Source of the DNA: JAEHDI01 sp035455185
GTDB taxonomy: Bacteria > Acidobacteriota > Terriglobia > Bryobacterales > Bryobacteraceae
NCBI GenBank assembly: GCA_035455185.1
Contig: DATIFQ010000416.1
Coordinates: 1-6,254 of the forward strand
Reading direction: 5' to 3'
DNA: 6,254 nucleotides
The stretch's first letter is position 1; every line of letters begins with the position of its first letter. The position numbers and the translations under genes are program-made. Under the pieces are notes generated by a model, which made no database searches, was not told the origin of the DNA, and saw only the letters and a program-made list of their open reading frames with translations. Of the stretch, positions 5,607-6,254 are shown piece by piece.

Positions 5607-6248
5607 ATGAGAAAGTCCCTCGTCATCGCAGTTGCGTCGGCGCTTTTCCTCGTCGGTGCAAGTTGTAGTATCCGAAATAACAAGACGACCACAGCGAACG
5701 TGCCGTCCGGACCGGTACGCGCACAAGTTACCGAGCCGGGCGTGATCCCCGCCGGCACCACGCTGGTGATCCGAACCAACGACGAGATCAAGACTCAGCA
5801 AGCGGGCAAGACGTACTCCGCCCAAGTGGCGGAGACGGTGGAGAATCAGTCCGGGCAGGTTTTGGTGCCTAAAGGCTCGCCCGCCGAGTTGATTGTGTTG
5901 CAGACATCCAGTGGCGGTACAACGGGTACGGCGTCACTGGCTCTGGGTGTCCGCTCGATTACTGTAAACGGCAAAACCTACAGCATCGCTACCGACACGC
6001 ATGAACAACGGGGCGGGGAAGGCCTGGGGGCAAACCGCAGAACCGCGGAGATGGTCGGAGGCGGCGCTGTTCTTGGCACGCTCCTTGGCGCGGTCGCGGG
6101 GGGCGGAAAAGGTGCGGCGATCGGCGCCGTCGTGGGAGCGGCCGGAGGCGCGGCTGCACAGGTGCTCACGAGAGGCGATGAAGTGAAAGTGCCGGCTGAA
6201 ACGCTGCTGACCTTCCGCCTTGATCAGCCCTGGCGGATGACCAGTTGA
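5607..6248 (+). CDS. Glycine-zipper lipoprotein with flanking beta segments, function unknown
   Basis: The 213-residue protein starts with a lipoprotein signal (K3, hydrophobic 5-16, then VGASC); Cys20 is the probable lipidated residue and fits the lipobox pattern, though Gly at -3 is less usual. A Thr/Asn-rich linker follows (22-33). Beta-rich segments resemble each other: VIPAGTTLVIRT (46-57), VLVPKGSPAELIV (85-97) and VKVPAETLLTFRL (193-205). Between the last two lies a glycine zipper with Gly at every fourth residue from 153 to 181. Zippers of this kind sit in or associate with membranes, so an envelope role is likely. I know similar IPAGT-type zipper proteins from Acidobacteriota but no assigned function. 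The frame stays open upstream to 5337, but that part overlaps the divergent gene's start and the promoter and is not coding. Expression appears to depend on sigma-54. Confidence 0.85.
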   Translation: MRKSLVIAVASALFLVGASCSIRNNKTTTANVPSGPVRAQVTEPGVIPAGTTLVIRTNDEIKTQQAGKTYSAQVAETVENQSGQVLVPKGSPAELIVLQTSSGGTTGTASLALGVRSITVNGKTYSIATDTHEQRGGEGLGANRRTAEMVGGGAVLGTLLGAVAGGGKGAAIGAVVGAAGGAAAQVLTRGDEVKVPAETLLTFRLDQPWRMTS

Positions 6249-6254
6249 AAGACG

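Overview
The window most likely comes from a member of the Acidobacteriota, probably Solibacter-like. This is inferred from three things: a GC-rich sequence, a very large Oar-like TonB-dependent transporter with an N-terminal carboxypeptidase-regulatory-like domain, and a Tat-signal enolase-superfamily enzyme beside a glycine-zipper lipoprotein. No rRNA or other direct taxonomic marker is present.

Layout from left to right. (1) Bases 1-397, minus strand: the first 132 codons of a class II DAHP synthase, the entry enzyme of the shikimate pathway. The gene runs off the left edge. (2) Bases 398-730: a 333-bp divergent intergenic region with a 15-bp palindrome, a 14-bp element that recurs near base 5480, a near-consensus sigma-70 promoter (TTGACT, 17 bp, TATAAT) and a leader of about 127 nt. 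(3) Bases 731-4051, plus strand: a 1106-residue outer-membrane TonB-dependent transporter. (4) Bases 4052-4130: a convergent gap with a strong 12-bp stem-loop. (5) Bases 4131-5411, minus strand: a mandelate racemase/muconate lactonizing enzyme family protein that resembles acid-sugar dehydratases and has a twin-arginine motif. (6) Bases 5412-5606: a divergent gap with a perfect-match sigma-54 (-24/-12) promoter pointing right and an inverted repeat in the leader. (7) Bases 5607-6248, plus strand: a 213-residue lipoprotein with an eight-glycine GxxxG zipper.

No two genes share a strand and a short gap, so no operon is visible. The transporter and the acid-sugar enzyme converge and could serve one carbohydrate uptake and catabolism role, but only their adjacency suggests this. 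The DAHP synthase and the lipoprotein look functionally unrelated to them.

I see no CRISPR array, mobile element, RNA gene or defence system. The points most worth a second look are the sigma-54 promoter on the lipoprotein, the 14-bp element shared by two promoter regions, the loss of the first metal-ligand Asp in the enolase-superfamily enzyme, and the perfect palindrome in the left intergenic region.
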